A DNA stretch of 55,838 bases from assembly GCA_002409745.1 (NCBI GenBank), contig DHOU01000032.1, positions 1-55,838 on the forward strand, read 5' to 3'. The position numbers were made by a program, and so were the translations under genes. This stretch comes from Bacteroidales bacterium UBA5382 (GTDB lineage: Bacteria; Bacteroidota; Bacteroidia; Bacteroidales; Dysgonomonadaceae). Shown piece by piece: positions 35,046 through 44,395 of the stretch (its first letter is position 1; the number at the start of each line of letters is the position of its first letter). Under the pieces are notes generated by a model, which was given only the letters and a program-made list of their open reading frames with translations, was not told the DNA's origin and did not search any database.

Positions 35046-36605
35046 ATGAAAAAAATAAACATATTATTAGTGGTGCTCACATTCGGACTTTCTTCATGTG
35101 GCGATTTTTTGGAAGAATATTCTCAAGACACGTCCTATGTACGTGGTTATGAAGATCTGGATGAGCTGCTGTTGGGAAGCGGATACATGCCTACGGGAAC
35201 TCCGGCCTCATTTGCATTATCGGAGGAGTATATCGAGAAACCCTGGTATTACCCCTATATCCACCTGATGGCCGACGAAGTGAGTGAAAACATAACCAAT
35301 ACGACCAATAAAGGAGCCTTGTGGGATGTCCGTGAGAAATATTTCGGCTACTATACCTGGCAGCAGTCGGTGGGGATAAACTATGCACAAACGTCTATTC
35401 GTAAAGAAGATAATGATTGGAGCATGATATATATGCACATTAATATCGCGAATATGATCATTGCAACTATCGACAATCACGACGGCAAAGACAGCCGGGA
35501 TGAACTGGAGAAGCAACGTATCAAAGGAGAAGCTTTCTTTCTACGCGGAGCTTATTACTTCACGCTTGCCAATCTTTACGGGAAACCTTATAACGCGGCA
35601 ACGGCAGCCACCGATCCTGCCGTTCCGGTCAAGCTTACGGAATTTATTGAGGACAAGCTGTTCAGCCGAAATACGGTACAGGAAGTGTATGAACAAGCGA
35701 TTGCCGATCTTCTGCAAGCCGAAGAGTTGTTGGACGGCACGACCCGAAAGAGTTATTATCGCGCCAACAAGACGGCGGCCGAACTATTGCTGAGCCGCTT
35801 GTACTTATATATGCAGGACAACGATAAGGCGATGGAATATGCCGACAAGGTCATAAACGCCGGAGACAATAGCTTGCAAGACCTGAACGCAATGGACGGT
35901 TCCACGTCCTTCTTGAATCCCCGTTTGCCGGAAGTGATCTTCTCTATGGGTAACGGCGGCGTAAGAAGTTCCATCACAAACTACATCGCCGACTTTGGGG
36001 TGTCTGATTATCTTTGGGGGCTTTATGACGACAACGACCTGCGCAAAACCTATTATGTGAAATGGAACGACGCGGAGAGTTATGCTGAATATGTGAAAGG
36101 CGGCGAAGTTTTAGACCTCGAAAAGACATCCTTATCGGCCAATTTCCTGTTCCGGACATCGGAGGCTTATCTTAATCTGGCGGAAGCCGCGGCTTATAAA
36201 GGAGAGACATCCGTCGCGCAAAATGCGCTGAACTCATTACGCAAAAAGCGTATCAGGAATTCCGAATATCAGGATGTAACGGCATCCGGCAATGACCTGA
36301 TCGAGGCGATACGGGATGAACGTGAACGCGAATTGTGTCTGGAAGGCCATCGGTGGTTTGATCTGCGCCGTTACACGGTGAACAGTGTATATCCGTTTTC
36401 AAAAACGATCCAACACAGTTATACCACTTTTGAATATAGTTGGACGACCGACGGAAATGTTCCCGTTCAAACATCCGTCTACGAACTTCAACCGAATGAT
36501 GAGGCTTACACTCTTCCCATACCCCGCGAAGTGATCAGTTTTAATGTCGGAATGCCGAATAACAGCAGGCCCCCAAGGTCCATTATCAAAACAATTAACT
36601 ATTAA
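35046..36605 (+). CDS. SusD/RagB-family nutrient-binding lipoprotein
   Basis: 519 residues with a lipobox (LSSC, Cys at residue 18). The SusD-like N-terminal half contains helices and TPR-like segments (EAFFLRGAYYFTLANLYGKPY); the C-terminal RagB/SusD domain has FLFRTSEAYLNLAEAAAYKG, IRDERERELCLEGHRWFDLRRY and the ending IPREVISFNVGMPNN. It forms the lid of the receptor and captures the substrate at the cell surface. Specificity cannot be read from sequence. Confidence 0.95.
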   Translation: MKKINILLVVLTFGLSSCGDFLEEYSQDTSYVRGYEDLDELLLGSGYMPTGTPASFALSEEYIEKPWYYPYIHLMADEVSENITNTTNKGALWDVREKYFGYYTWQQSVGINYAQTSIRKEDNDWSMIYMHINIANMIIATIDNHDGKDSRDELEKQRIKGEAFFLRGAYYFTLANLYGKPYNAATAATDPAVPVKLTEFIEDKLFSRNTVQEVYEQAIADLLQAEELLDGTTRKSYYRANKTAAELLLSRLYLYMQDNDKAMEYADKVINAGDNSLQDLNAMDGSTSFLNPRLPEVIFSMGNGGVRSSITNYIADFGVSDYLWGLYDDNDLRKTYYVKWNDAESYAEYVKGGEVLDLEKTSLSANFLFRTSEAYLNLAEAAAYKGETSVAQNALNSLRKKRIRNSEYQDVTASGNDLIEAIRDERERELCLEGHRWFDLRRYTVNSVYPFSKTIQHSYTTFEYSWTTDGNVPVQTSVYELQPNDEAYTLPIPREVISFNVGMPNNSRPPRSIIKTINY

Positions 36606-36621
36606 AAAATATTACAGACAA

Positions 36622-37575
36622 ATGAAAAGTAAGATATTCTTTTTATTGGGATTAAACTTCCTGGCATTGTCATTTTTCGGTTGTCGTTCGGATGAGGTGG
36701 AAATAGGGGCGTTGGAAGAAGATTACTATCTGACCCCTTATGGCGCCAGCGCCAACGACCAACTATTGCAGCATCATTTTTACGACACCCATCACATCTA
36801 TCTGCTTTTTAACGATACCATCCAAAAAGAGCAGACAAGCGTCAATCCCGACAATACGCCATTCTATACGTACCAGGCTGTAAATTTGGGCTATTCGATG
36901 ACGGGTTCCCTAAGCAGTAAGGATAACATTTTCGAATTTGACTATATCCAGACCGACAAAGAGAAACAGGTCGCTACACAGTTCGTTCAGGACAAGATAC
37001 TGCCTTCTCTCGGTCCCGACTTGCGCCCATTCTCTTTTTTATTGATCGACAAGATCAATTATTATGTTTCAAATGCCAGTACATATTACGAAATGCTCCT
37101 TACGAATCCCGTAGTATTCCAAGGCTGGAGATGCACGGCAATAGCGGTAAGCGGATTGACGGATATGACCGATGAGGAGCAGACGGCCTACTGCAATCAG
37201 ATTTTGAAAACCATCGTTGCCGGCAAGATCAGCAAACTCGACCCCAGCATTTTCGATTCTTTTTATTCGTTCTGCAGCCAGTACTATAGCACCTTTAAAA
37301 TAGATTCAGGAAATAGCCATGAGGTGGAAGATTTCATCAAGATTCATCCGACGATGATGGATCTGGGATTTCTCAGCGCCTACACCTATGGCAATCCTAA
37401 TGGATTTTATATGTATAATTTCAAGGCGAAGAGCTACGATTTGGAAGATTATACCAATGCCGTATTCGAATATAGCGAAGAAGAATTTACAAACCTTTAT
37501 GGCCAGTATCCTATCGTCATGCAGAAGTATGCGATACTCAAACAAATTATAGCCGACTTGGGAGTGATTCTTTAA
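36622..37575 (+). CDS. Lipoprotein, possibly a metallopeptidase-like (Mx1-type) relative without HExxH
   Basis: 317 residues; lipobox SFFGC (Cys at residue 20). The overall layout after SusD, and the segment YCNQILKTIVAGKISKLDPS followed by a conserved aromatic helix, recall the putative zinc-binding metallopeptidase lipoproteins (Mx1) that occur after SusD genes. No HExxH motif is present, so if the relation holds the protein is not a zinc protease of that type and may be a binding protein. The call is weak. It starts 16 bases after the SusD stop; an upstream in-frame start at 36544 lies inside susD. Confidence 0.5.
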   Translation: MKSKIFFLLGLNFLALSFFGCRSDEVEIGALEEDYYLTPYGASANDQLLQHHFYDTHHIYLLFNDTIQKEQTSVNPDNTPFYTYQAVNLGYSMTGSLSSKDNIFEFDYIQTDKEKQVATQFVQDKILPSLGPDLRPFSFLLIDKINYYVSNASTYYEMLLTNPVVFQGWRCTAIAVSGLTDMTDEEQTAYCNQILKTIVAGKISKLDPSIFDSFYSFCSQYYSTFKIDSGNSHEVEDFIKIHPTMMDLGFLSAYTYGNPNGFYMYNFKAKSYDLEDYTNAVFEYSEEEFTNLYGQYPIVMQKYAILKQIIADLGVIL

Positions 37576-37592
37576 TCCATTAACAATTTAAA

Positions 37593-38237
37593 ATGACAAT
37601 GAAATTTAGATATAAATCAATCGTATTCCTTTTCGTCTCCATCGTTGGAATGATATCGTGCAGCGATGAGGAAGAGGCATTTGCGACACCGGTACCGGAC
37701 GCTACCGGAATATTCGTAGATGATCGCGACGGCATTACATACCCTTGGGCTCGTTACGGAAATCAAGAATGGATGACGGACAATATGCGTTTTCAGACCA
37801 CAGAAGGAGCGTTCCGTCCGGATCTCACACCCGTAAAACCCATTTATTATGACGATGGAAGGAACCGGAAATATTATGACAATTACGGCGGCCTTTACGA
37901 TTTCACCGCCGCAAATGCCGCGGTCCCCGACGGATGGCGTCTGCCTACCGATGAAGACTGGAACCGGTTGGCGGATAGGGTCGGGCCCTACATTACAGAG
38001 GCTATCGACCTTCAATTCGGGGGATTTTATATTACGGCTGAATCCTATTCCCAGCAGCCGATCGACTTTTATGCAGGTGTTTACGGATTTTATTGGACGG
38101 CAACCACCGATGAAACCAAATCTGAAAACAATTTTGCATTTTGTCGCAAAATAGTCTATAATAAAAGCGGATATGAACAAAAGAGCATTGCGAAAGGTCA
38201 TTTGCTGAATGTGCGTTGTGTCCGTGATGTAAAATAA
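37593..38237 (+). CDS. FISUMP-domain lipoprotein
   Basis: 214 residues; lipobox MISC near residue 23. The Fibrobacter-succinogenes-major-paralogous domain is plain: DDRDGITYPWARYGNQEWMT, NYGGLYDFTAANAAVPDGWR, LPTDEDWNRLA, and the final HLLNVRCVRDVK. Such domains are surface-exposed and of unknown function; they occur often in SusC/D loci. ATG at 37599 is an equally possible start. It lies 17 bases after the preceding lipoprotein gene. Confidence 0.85.
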   Translation: MTMKFRYKSIVFLFVSIVGMISCSDEEEAFATPVPDATGIFVDDRDGITYPWARYGNQEWMTDNMRFQTTEGAFRPDLTPVKPIYYDDGRNRKYYDNYGGLYDFTAANAAVPDGWRLPTDEDWNRLADRVGPYITEAIDLQFGGFYITAESYSQQPIDFYAGVYGFYWTATTDETKSENNFAFCRKIVYNKSGYEQKSIAKGHLLNVRCVRDVK

Positions 38238-38243
38238 ATAAGG

Positions 38244-39311
38244 ATGATAAGAAATAGTATACTCGCTCTATTCATACTCCGGCTATTTGTCCTTCCGTCG
38301 CTATTGACGGCTCAGGATGCAGGCGGAGTAAAATTTGAGAATAAGCCGTTGAAGGAGATATTGGATATTGCCAAAGCCCGGAATAAACTGGTGTTTGTGG
38401 ATTGCTACACCACCTGGTGCGGTCCGTGCCGCAAAATGGCCAATGAGGTGTTTCCGCAAAAGATGCTCGGGGACTATATGAACCATGCTTTCGTATCGGT
38501 AAAGATCGACATGGAGAAAGGGGAAGGAATAGGTCTCGTGAAACAATGGGATATAAATAGTTATCCCACCTATCTGGTACTGGACGCTGATGGAAATGAA
38601 AAGTTTCGCATGCTGGGATATTTCGAGCCTCAGGCTCTGATCGATACGCTGAACGTCAAACTCCGGAACGACACTCCTTCCGTACTGGAACAGCGCTATG
38701 AAGCGGGTGAACGCACTCCGAAACTTATCCGTGAATATATTGCGGAATTGAGCAGGGTTAATAGGCTGAATCGTGTGGAAACGGTGGCGGAGGAGTTTTG
38801 TAATCGTCGTCCCGAAACGTTACTCTCTGATGAAGAGGCTTTCGACATCTTTTGTGCGTACATTACGAATCCTGACAACCCCTCGTTTCTCTATGTGTAC
38901 AAACACCGTTCTGAATTCATCTCCAAATATGGAGCTCAAATCGGCGAGATGCTCGAAGACAGATGGCGCATGTATGCAAAGAGCTTTTATCTTACGGATG
39001 TCGGCACCGATGAATTCAAGGGATATGATAAACTCAAGATGGATGAATATGAAAACTTTATGAAGCAAAACGGCGTTTCGAAAGCGGCCGAATATACGAT
39101 GATGTATAAACTGCCGGCGTCCATCATCATGAACGATAAAGAATTGCTTTTTAAGAATCTCGAACAGTCCGCCACCATGGCCGGCATCAGCCAAAGCCAG
39201 TTCGACTATGCCTGTTCGACATTAGAGAAAAGTCTTACGGAGAAATCCGAAAGAGAACAGTTGGAAAAAATTAAAGAATTACGTAAACAACTAAATAATA
39301 GTGTGAAATGA
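38244..39311 (+). CDS. Secreted thioredoxin-fold protein
   Basis: 355 residues with a signal peptide ending near LTAQ. Residues about 30-140 form a thioredoxin domain with the active motif WCGPCRK and the cis-Pro in SYPTYLV. The remaining 200 residues are helical and unassigned. It could reduce disulfides in imported peptides or keep the neighbouring M16 peptidase active in the periplasm; both are inferences. Its stop overlaps the next start as ATGA. Confidence 0.87.
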   Translation: MIRNSILALFILRLFVLPSLLTAQDAGGVKFENKPLKEILDIAKARNKLVFVDCYTTWCGPCRKMANEVFPQKMLGDYMNHAFVSVKIDMEKGEGIGLVKQWDINSYPTYLVLDADGNEKFRMLGYFEPQALIDTLNVKLRNDTPSVLEQRYEAGERTPKLIREYIAELSRVNRLNRVETVAEEFCNRRPETLLSDEEAFDIFCAYITNPDNPSFLYVYKHRSEFISKYGAQIGEMLEDRWRMYAKSFYLTDVGTDEFKGYDKLKMDEYENFMKQNGVSKAAEYTMMYKLPASIIMNDKELLFKNLEQSATMAGISQSQFDYACSTLEKSLTEKSEREQLEKIKELRKQLNNSVK

Positions 39312-42115
39312 AAAATGTTTTGAGTTTAGTACTCTTATTCTGCAGTATATTCATTATTCAAGCCCAAGACTTTGTACAAGACAAAGCCGTAAGGGTCGGT
39401 AAATTAGACAACGGACTGACCTATTATATCCGCCATAACCAAGAGCCGAAGGAGCGCGCTTTTTTCTATATCGCACAGAAAGTGGGAGCTATTCAAGAAG
39501 ATGCCGACCAGCGCGGTCTGGCCCATTTCCTTGAGCATATGGCCTTCAACGGAACAAAGAACTTTCCCGGAACCGGCCTGCGCAGTTATCTGGAAAAAAT
39601 AGGGGTCAAATTCGGAGCGGACCTGAATGCCTATACGGCCGTCGATGAAACCGTTTACAATATCGACAATGTACCCACCACCGTCAACGGCGCCATCGAC
39701 TCTTGCCTCCTTATCTTGCATGACTGGTCGCACGACTTGACTCTCAGCGACAAAGATATAGAAGAAGAGAGAGGCGTGATCCATGAAGAATGGCGCGCAC
39801 GCAACAACGCTTCGCAACGGATGAATGAGGCGATGATGCCGGTAATAATGGCCGGATCAAAATATGAAGACGCGATGCCTATTGGAAATATGGATATCGT
39901 CATGCACTTCGAGCCGCAAACATTACGCAATTACTATACGAAATGGTATCGTCCCGATTTGCAGGGTATCGTGATTGTCGGCGATATCGATGTGGATGAA
40001 ATAGAAGAAAAGATTAAAACCATCTTTGCCGATATACCGGCTCCCCGCAAAGATGCCGCCGAACGCATTTATTATCCCGTCCCGGATAATAAAGAACCTA
40101 TTGTATTCATAGGAAGTGACAAAGAACTGTTATCTCCTACGGTAACGTTCTATTTCAAATACGATGCTCCTGCCCGCGACAAGAAAAACAGCCGGCAATA
40201 CCTGATAAACAACCTGTATAATAATTTCATTTATGGGATGTATCACGACCATACGCGCGATATCGCCCAGAAGCCTAATGCTCCGTTCGGATTTGCGTTC
40301 GTGCGTTTCGGCGACTTCTTTATTGCCAAAACTAAAAAAGCCCTTGCGCTGACCGTTAGTTGTCTTTCAGCCAACGGAGACATCGAAAAAGGGACGGTAG
40401 GAGCTTTACGCGAATTGTTCCGTGTGCGGCAACATGGTTTCACTCAAACGGAATTCGACCGCTATCGTCACGATATGCTTGTAGGCCTCAATAATCTGTT
40501 GAAAGATAAAGATAAACGGCAAAGTTCAAGATTCGTGGATGAATATGTACGTAACTTCCTCGACAATGAGCCGATCCCCAGTCTCGAAGACGAAGTCGCT
40601 TTTTGGAACGAGACTTTACCGAAACTCAATGTGGATGGATTGAACGACTATCTTAACTCGATCTTCGCAGCGGACGACAGGAATATTGTCATTGCCATGA
40701 CTGCGCCTCAAAACGATACGTTGAAGCTACCGTCACAACAGGATATGATTGACCTCTATCATAAGGTGAAAGCGGAAAAACTGGAGCCCTATATCGACCA
40801 AGTCAGTAATCTGCCTTTCCTGCCGGCAGAACCGAAAGCCGGTAAGATCGTATCGGAAACGACCGATAAGGACGGTTATGTGAATATCGTACTCTCTAAC
40901 GGCGTTAAAGTTATCATCAAGAAAACGGATTTCAAAAATGACGAGATACTTGTTCAGGCAATGGCTTACGGCGGATTATCGTTGTTGCCTGTCGAGATGT
41001 ATAAGTACGGCTCGTTATTGAATATGATGGTCGGCGTTTCGGGATGGGGAAACTATAATTTTTCGGATATGGAAAAAAAATTCATTGGTATCAATGCCGA
41101 TATCAATGCCGGAATATCGGAAAACTATCAGTCTATCGCCGGCAGTTGCTCTCCAAAGGATATCAAGACGTTGTTTGAGAAAATGCACGCCGCATTCCTC
41201 TATCCGCATAAGGACGAGAATGCCTTCACGGCGCTCGTCGACCGTCTGAAACGGAGTCTGAAAGACGGGAAAGACAAGCCCTCGACGGTATATGCCGATT
41301 CTTTGAGCAGGACTCTCTACGGAGACACCCCCTATACCGAAAAAATGGACGCGGAAAACCTGGATAAAGTGGACTACGACCAACTGTTGAAACTCTATAA
41401 GGAGCGCTTTGCCGATGCTTCAAACTTTACGATTTCCATCGTCGGCAATGTCGATATGGACAGTTTGCGTCCTCATCTGGAGAAATATATCGCGTCCCTG
41501 CCCTCTACCAATAAGAAAGAAGTGGCGAAACCGGTATTGAAAATCATTCCGGGTAGCCGTTCATGTATCTTTGAGCAAGAAGAAGAAACGCCAAAATCGA
41601 CCATAACCGTACTGTATCATGCCGACCATACATTCGATTTTCGCAATCAGCTTATGGCGAGTATGCTCGGACAAGCGCTCACGATACTTTATACGAAGAC
41701 GATACGGGAAGAAGCGGGAGCGGCTTATTCTGTCGGGGCAAGCAGCAGCGCCGAATACTATCCGGAAGAAAAAGCAATGGTTAAGGTACGGTTTACAACC
41801 AATCCGAAGTCTCAGGAACTGGCCGTATCGTTAGTCGATAAAGGCCTGCAGGATATCGCCTCTGAAGGACCGGAGAAAGCCGATATCGACAAAGCGAAAG
41901 AATATCTGCTCAAAGTATATCAAAGTAATCTTACGCTGAACAGGTATTGGCAATACGTCATGAGTTATCAGTGGAATCATGGCGTCGATATCTCGAAGGA
42001 TTATGCGGCCATCGTGAACGATATCACCGCAAAAGACATTCAGCAATTTGCCCGGAATATCATGGAAAACGGCGATCGCATTGCCGTTATCATGACAACT
42101 CCCGGCGCGAAGTAG
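39308..42115 (+). CDS. M16-family zinc peptidase (pitrilysin/insulinase-like), secreted
   Basis: 935 residues with a signal peptide ending FIIQAQ. The inverted zinc motif HFLEH is at residues 73-77, with downstream ligand region YTAVDETVYNID. Four homologous halves form the usual clam shell, and the C-terminal half carries REEAGAAYSVGASSSAEY. M16 enzymes degrade unfolded peptides inside a closed chamber. Translationally coupled (ATGA) to the thioredoxin-like gene and last of the ECF/FecR/SusCD locus, it argues for a peptide substrate. A terminator follows 33 bases later. Confidence 0.94.
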   Translation: MKNVLSLVLLFCSIFIIQAQDFVQDKAVRVGKLDNGLTYYIRHNQEPKERAFFYIAQKVGAIQEDADQRGLAHFLEHMAFNGTKNFPGTGLRSYLEKIGVKFGADLNAYTAVDETVYNIDNVPTTVNGAIDSCLLILHDWSHDLTLSDKDIEEERGVIHEEWRARNNASQRMNEAMMPVIMAGSKYEDAMPIGNMDIVMHFEPQTLRNYYTKWYRPDLQGIVIVGDIDVDEIEEKIKTIFADIPAPRKDAAERIYYPVPDNKEPIVFIGSDKELLSPTVTFYFKYDAPARDKKNSRQYLINNLYNNFIYGMYHDHTRDIAQKPNAPFGFAFVRFGDFFIAKTKKALALTVSCLSANGDIEKGTVGALRELFRVRQHGFTQTEFDRYRHDMLVGLNNLLKDKDKRQSSRFVDEYVRNFLDNEPIPSLEDEVAFWNETLPKLNVDGLNDYLNSIFAADDRNIVIAMTAPQNDTLKLPSQQDMIDLYHKVKAEKLEPYIDQVSNLPFLPAEPKAGKIVSETTDKDGYVNIVLSNGVKVIIKKTDFKNDEILVQAMAYGGLSLLPVEMYKYGSLLNMMVGVSGWGNYNFSDMEKKFIGINADINAGISENYQSIAGSCSPKDIKTLFEKMHAAFLYPHKDENAFTALVDRLKRSLKDGKDKPSTVYADSLSRTLYGDTPYTEKMDAENLDKVDYDQLLKLYKERFADASNFTISIVGNVDMDSLRPHLEKYIASLPSTNKKEVAKPVLKIIPGSRSCIFEQEEETPKSTITVLYHADHTFDFRNQLMASMLGQALTILYTKTIREEAGAAYSVGASSSAEYYPEEKAMVKVRFTTNPKSQELAVSLVDKGLQDIASEGPEKADIDKAKEYLLKVYQSNLTLNRYWQYVMSYQWNHGVDISKDYAAIVNDITAKDIQQFARNIMENGDRIAVIMTTPGAK

Positions 42116-42148
42116 AAATATCCCGTCCATTTCCTCACCGGATAAAAG

Positions 42149-42193
42149 TACCGGGCAAAAATGACCGTCATGTCATTTTCGCCCGGTATTTTT
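42149..42193 (+). terminator. Rho-independent terminator of the SusC/D locus
   Basis: TACCGGGC and AAAATGAC (42149-42165) pair with GTCATTTT and GCCCGGTA (42172-42188) with one unpaired base on each side. Five T residues follow. Confidence 0.88.
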
Positions 42194-42247
42194 CGTCTTT
42201 ATCGGACGGATAAAAAAAACAGGTTTCCGCACGACACGAGTAAAAAA

Positions 42248-42278
42248 TTGCCGGATACATAAGAATTCCATATATTTG
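42248..42278 (+). promoter_or_regulatory. Promoter of porX
   Basis: TTG (42248-42250), 20 bases, then TATATTTG (42271-42278). The start codon is 41 bases further on. Confidence 0.65.
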
Positions 42279-42319
42279 TTCCTCCATTCGGCCCATATAC
42301 GAGTCGGCTGATCGATTAG

Positions 42320-43870
42320 ATGAAGAAAGCGCATTTCCTTTGGGTAGACGATGAAATAGATCTGTTGAAACCGTATATTCTTTTTCTCGAAGAAAAAGGG
42401 TATAGCGTCGACTGCGCCAACAACGGCAACGATGCACTGGAAATGTGCCGTTTATCGCCCTACGACCTCATCTTTATGGATGAGCACATGCCGGGGCTCA
42501 CCGGCCTCGAAACGCTTTCCGCTCTTCATACTTTCCGCCCGGACATACCGGTGGTAATGATTACCAAAAGCGAGGACGAGGGGATCATGAATAAAGCCAT
42601 CGGCAAAAAGATCGCCGATTATCTCATCAAGCCGGTCAAACCGAATCAGATACTCATCACCATCAAGAAACTTCTCGACCAAAAGGAAATCATTTCGGAA
42701 ACGGCAACGGTCGATTATCGCGGGGAATTTAACAAATTGAGCGAGGATATCGGACGGGCCGATTCGGCCACGGAGTGGACGGCTATCTATAAAAAAATCG
42801 TGTTTTGGGAGATGGAATTCGCCCGGTCGCAGCATCCGATGCAGGAGTTTGTGATGCGGCAAAAGGAAGAGGCCGGAAAAGCCTTCGGAAAATTCATCAA
42901 ACGGCATTACGAAGCTTGGATAAACGGCAACGATCCCTCCCGTCCCCTCATGAGCCCGCAACTCCTCGAACAACAGGTTTTCCCTTTGATCGACCGGGGC
43001 GAAAAAGTATTTCTCATCCTCATCGATAACTTCCGTCTCGACCAATGGCTGGCCATAAAAGATGTGGCTACCGAACATTTCTTATATACGGAACAGGAAT
43101 ACTTCAGCATCTTGCCGACCGCTACTCAGTATGCACGCAACAGCTTGTTCGCTGGAATGTTGCCTAACCGGATAGCGGCGGATATGCCTCAATATTGGGT
43201 GGAAGAAAGCGAGGAAACCGGCAAGAACCTGCATGAAGCGGATCTGCTTGCGGCATTGCTGAGCCGTCTCGGCCGAAAGGGTTCCTTCTCTTACACTAAA
43301 ATCAACCTCCATCAGGAAGGCGAGCGTTTTGCGACCGGTTTTTCCGGACGTGAGCTATGCGACCTGACGGTGGGAGTATTCAATTTCATCGATATGCTTT
43401 CGCATGCCCGTACCGAGTCGAAAATGCTCCGCGAACTGGCTTCCGACGAAGCGGCGTACCGCTCGCTCACGCGTTCGTGGTTCCTGCATTCGTCCCTGCC
43501 GTCGTTGCTCTCCAAAATAGCCGGAAAAGGAGGCACGGTAGTCCTCACAACCGACCACGGGACAATCAGAGTCAAACATCCGCAGAAAGTGACCGCCGAC
43601 AAACAAACCAATGCCAACCTGCGCTACAAGGCAGGAAAAAATCTGGCGTATGATCCCAAGAAAGTCTTCTCCGTGACCCATCCCGAAAGCATCGGACTGC
43701 CTTCGCCCAATGTCAGTACGCGATATATCTTCGCCGTCGATAACGACTTTTTTGCCTATCCGAACAATTTCAATCACTTTGCATCGTATTACGAAAATAC
43801 ATTTCAACACGGCGGCATCTCGATGGAAGAGATGATTGTTCCGCTCATCACCCTTCACCCAAAACAATAG
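42320..43870 (+). CDS. porX: PorX: response regulator fused to PglZ/alkaline-phosphatase-like domain
   Basis: 516 residues. A receiver domain (VDDE start, phospho-acceptor in DLIFMDEHMPG, Lys in LIKPVKP) is followed by a helical linker and a PglZ domain with the metal site in ILIDNFRLDQW, ATQYARNSLFAG, TTDHGT and the final His region. PorX with PorY controls type IX secretion genes in P. gingivalis, but homologues are also found in Bacteroidales without that system. No other por gene is in the window, so secretion cannot be claimed. The tsaE start is 3 bases downstream. Confidence 0.9.
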   Translation: MKKAHFLWVDDEIDLLKPYILFLEEKGYSVDCANNGNDALEMCRLSPYDLIFMDEHMPGLTGLETLSALHTFRPDIPVVMITKSEDEGIMNKAIGKKIADYLIKPVKPNQILITIKKLLDQKEIISETATVDYRGEFNKLSEDIGRADSATEWTAIYKKIVFWEMEFARSQHPMQEFVMRQKEEAGKAFGKFIKRHYEAWINGNDPSRPLMSPQLLEQQVFPLIDRGEKVFLILIDNFRLDQWLAIKDVATEHFLYTEQEYFSILPTATQYARNSLFAGMLPNRIAADMPQYWVEESEETGKNLHEADLLAALLSRLGRKGSFSYTKINLHQEGERFATGFSGRELCDLTVGVFNFIDMLSHARTESKMLRELASDEAAYRSLTRSWFLHSSLPSLLSKIAGKGGTVVLTTDHGTIRVKHPQKVTADKQTNANLRYKAGKNLAYDPKKVFSVTHPESIGLPSPNVSTRYIFAVDNDFFAYPNNFNHFASYYENTFQHGGISMEEMIVPLITLHPKQ

Positions 43871-43873
43871 AAT

Positions 43874-44287
43874 ATGAAAATAGAAATAAACGACTTATCA
43901 CAGATCCAAACGGCGGCTAAAGTTTTTCTCCGGGAAATGCACGATAAAACGGTCTTTGCGTTTTATGGAGTAATGGGCGCCGGCAAAACCACTTTTATCA
44001 AGGCGCTTTGTAAAGAACTGGGCGTACAGGAACCCGTCACCAGCCCCACCTTCGCCATCATTAACGAATACCGCACGGAGGATGGCGCTTCGGTGTACCA
44101 CTTTGATTTTTACCGCATCAAAAAACTCGAAGAAGCTTTCGACTTCGGCTACGAAGATTACTTCTACAGCGGCAACCGTTGCTTCATCGAGTGGCCGGAA
44201 TTGGTAGAAACGTTATTGCCGGAAAATACGGTGCGCATAACCATTACCGAACAACCCGACGGGAGCCGGCTGATTGAAACCGAATGA
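43874..44287 (+). CDS. tsaE: tRNA threonylcarbamoyladenosine biosynthesis ATPase
   Basis: 137 residues, the normal family length. Walker A is GVMGAGKTTFIKAL; the switch-like SPTFAIINEY and HFDFYRIKKLEE follow, and FIEWPE is the conserved late motif. With TsaB, TsaC and TsaD it makes t6A37 of ANN-decoding tRNAs, and TsaE drives turnover of the complex. It forms a two-gene unit with porX. Confidence 0.94.
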   Translation: MKIEINDLSQIQTAAKVFLREMHDKTVFAFYGVMGAGKTTFIKALCKELGVQEPVTSPTFAIINEYRTEDGASVYHFDFYRIKKLEEAFDFGYEDYFYSGNRCFIEWPELVETLLPENTVRITITEQPDGSRLIETE

Positions 44288-44395
44288 TTTTGCCGGCAGC
44301 TCATTAAACTAAAGAATATTAAAACGCTCTTAAAGATCGCAAACCCCGTAAAAAGTCACGAAAATTTCCTACATTCGCATCACAGAAACTATAAG

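Noticed and set aside
42320..43870. Evidence for a type IX secretion system
   Set aside because: PorX alone is not enough; no other por, spr or gld genes and no obvious C-terminal secretion domains were seen.
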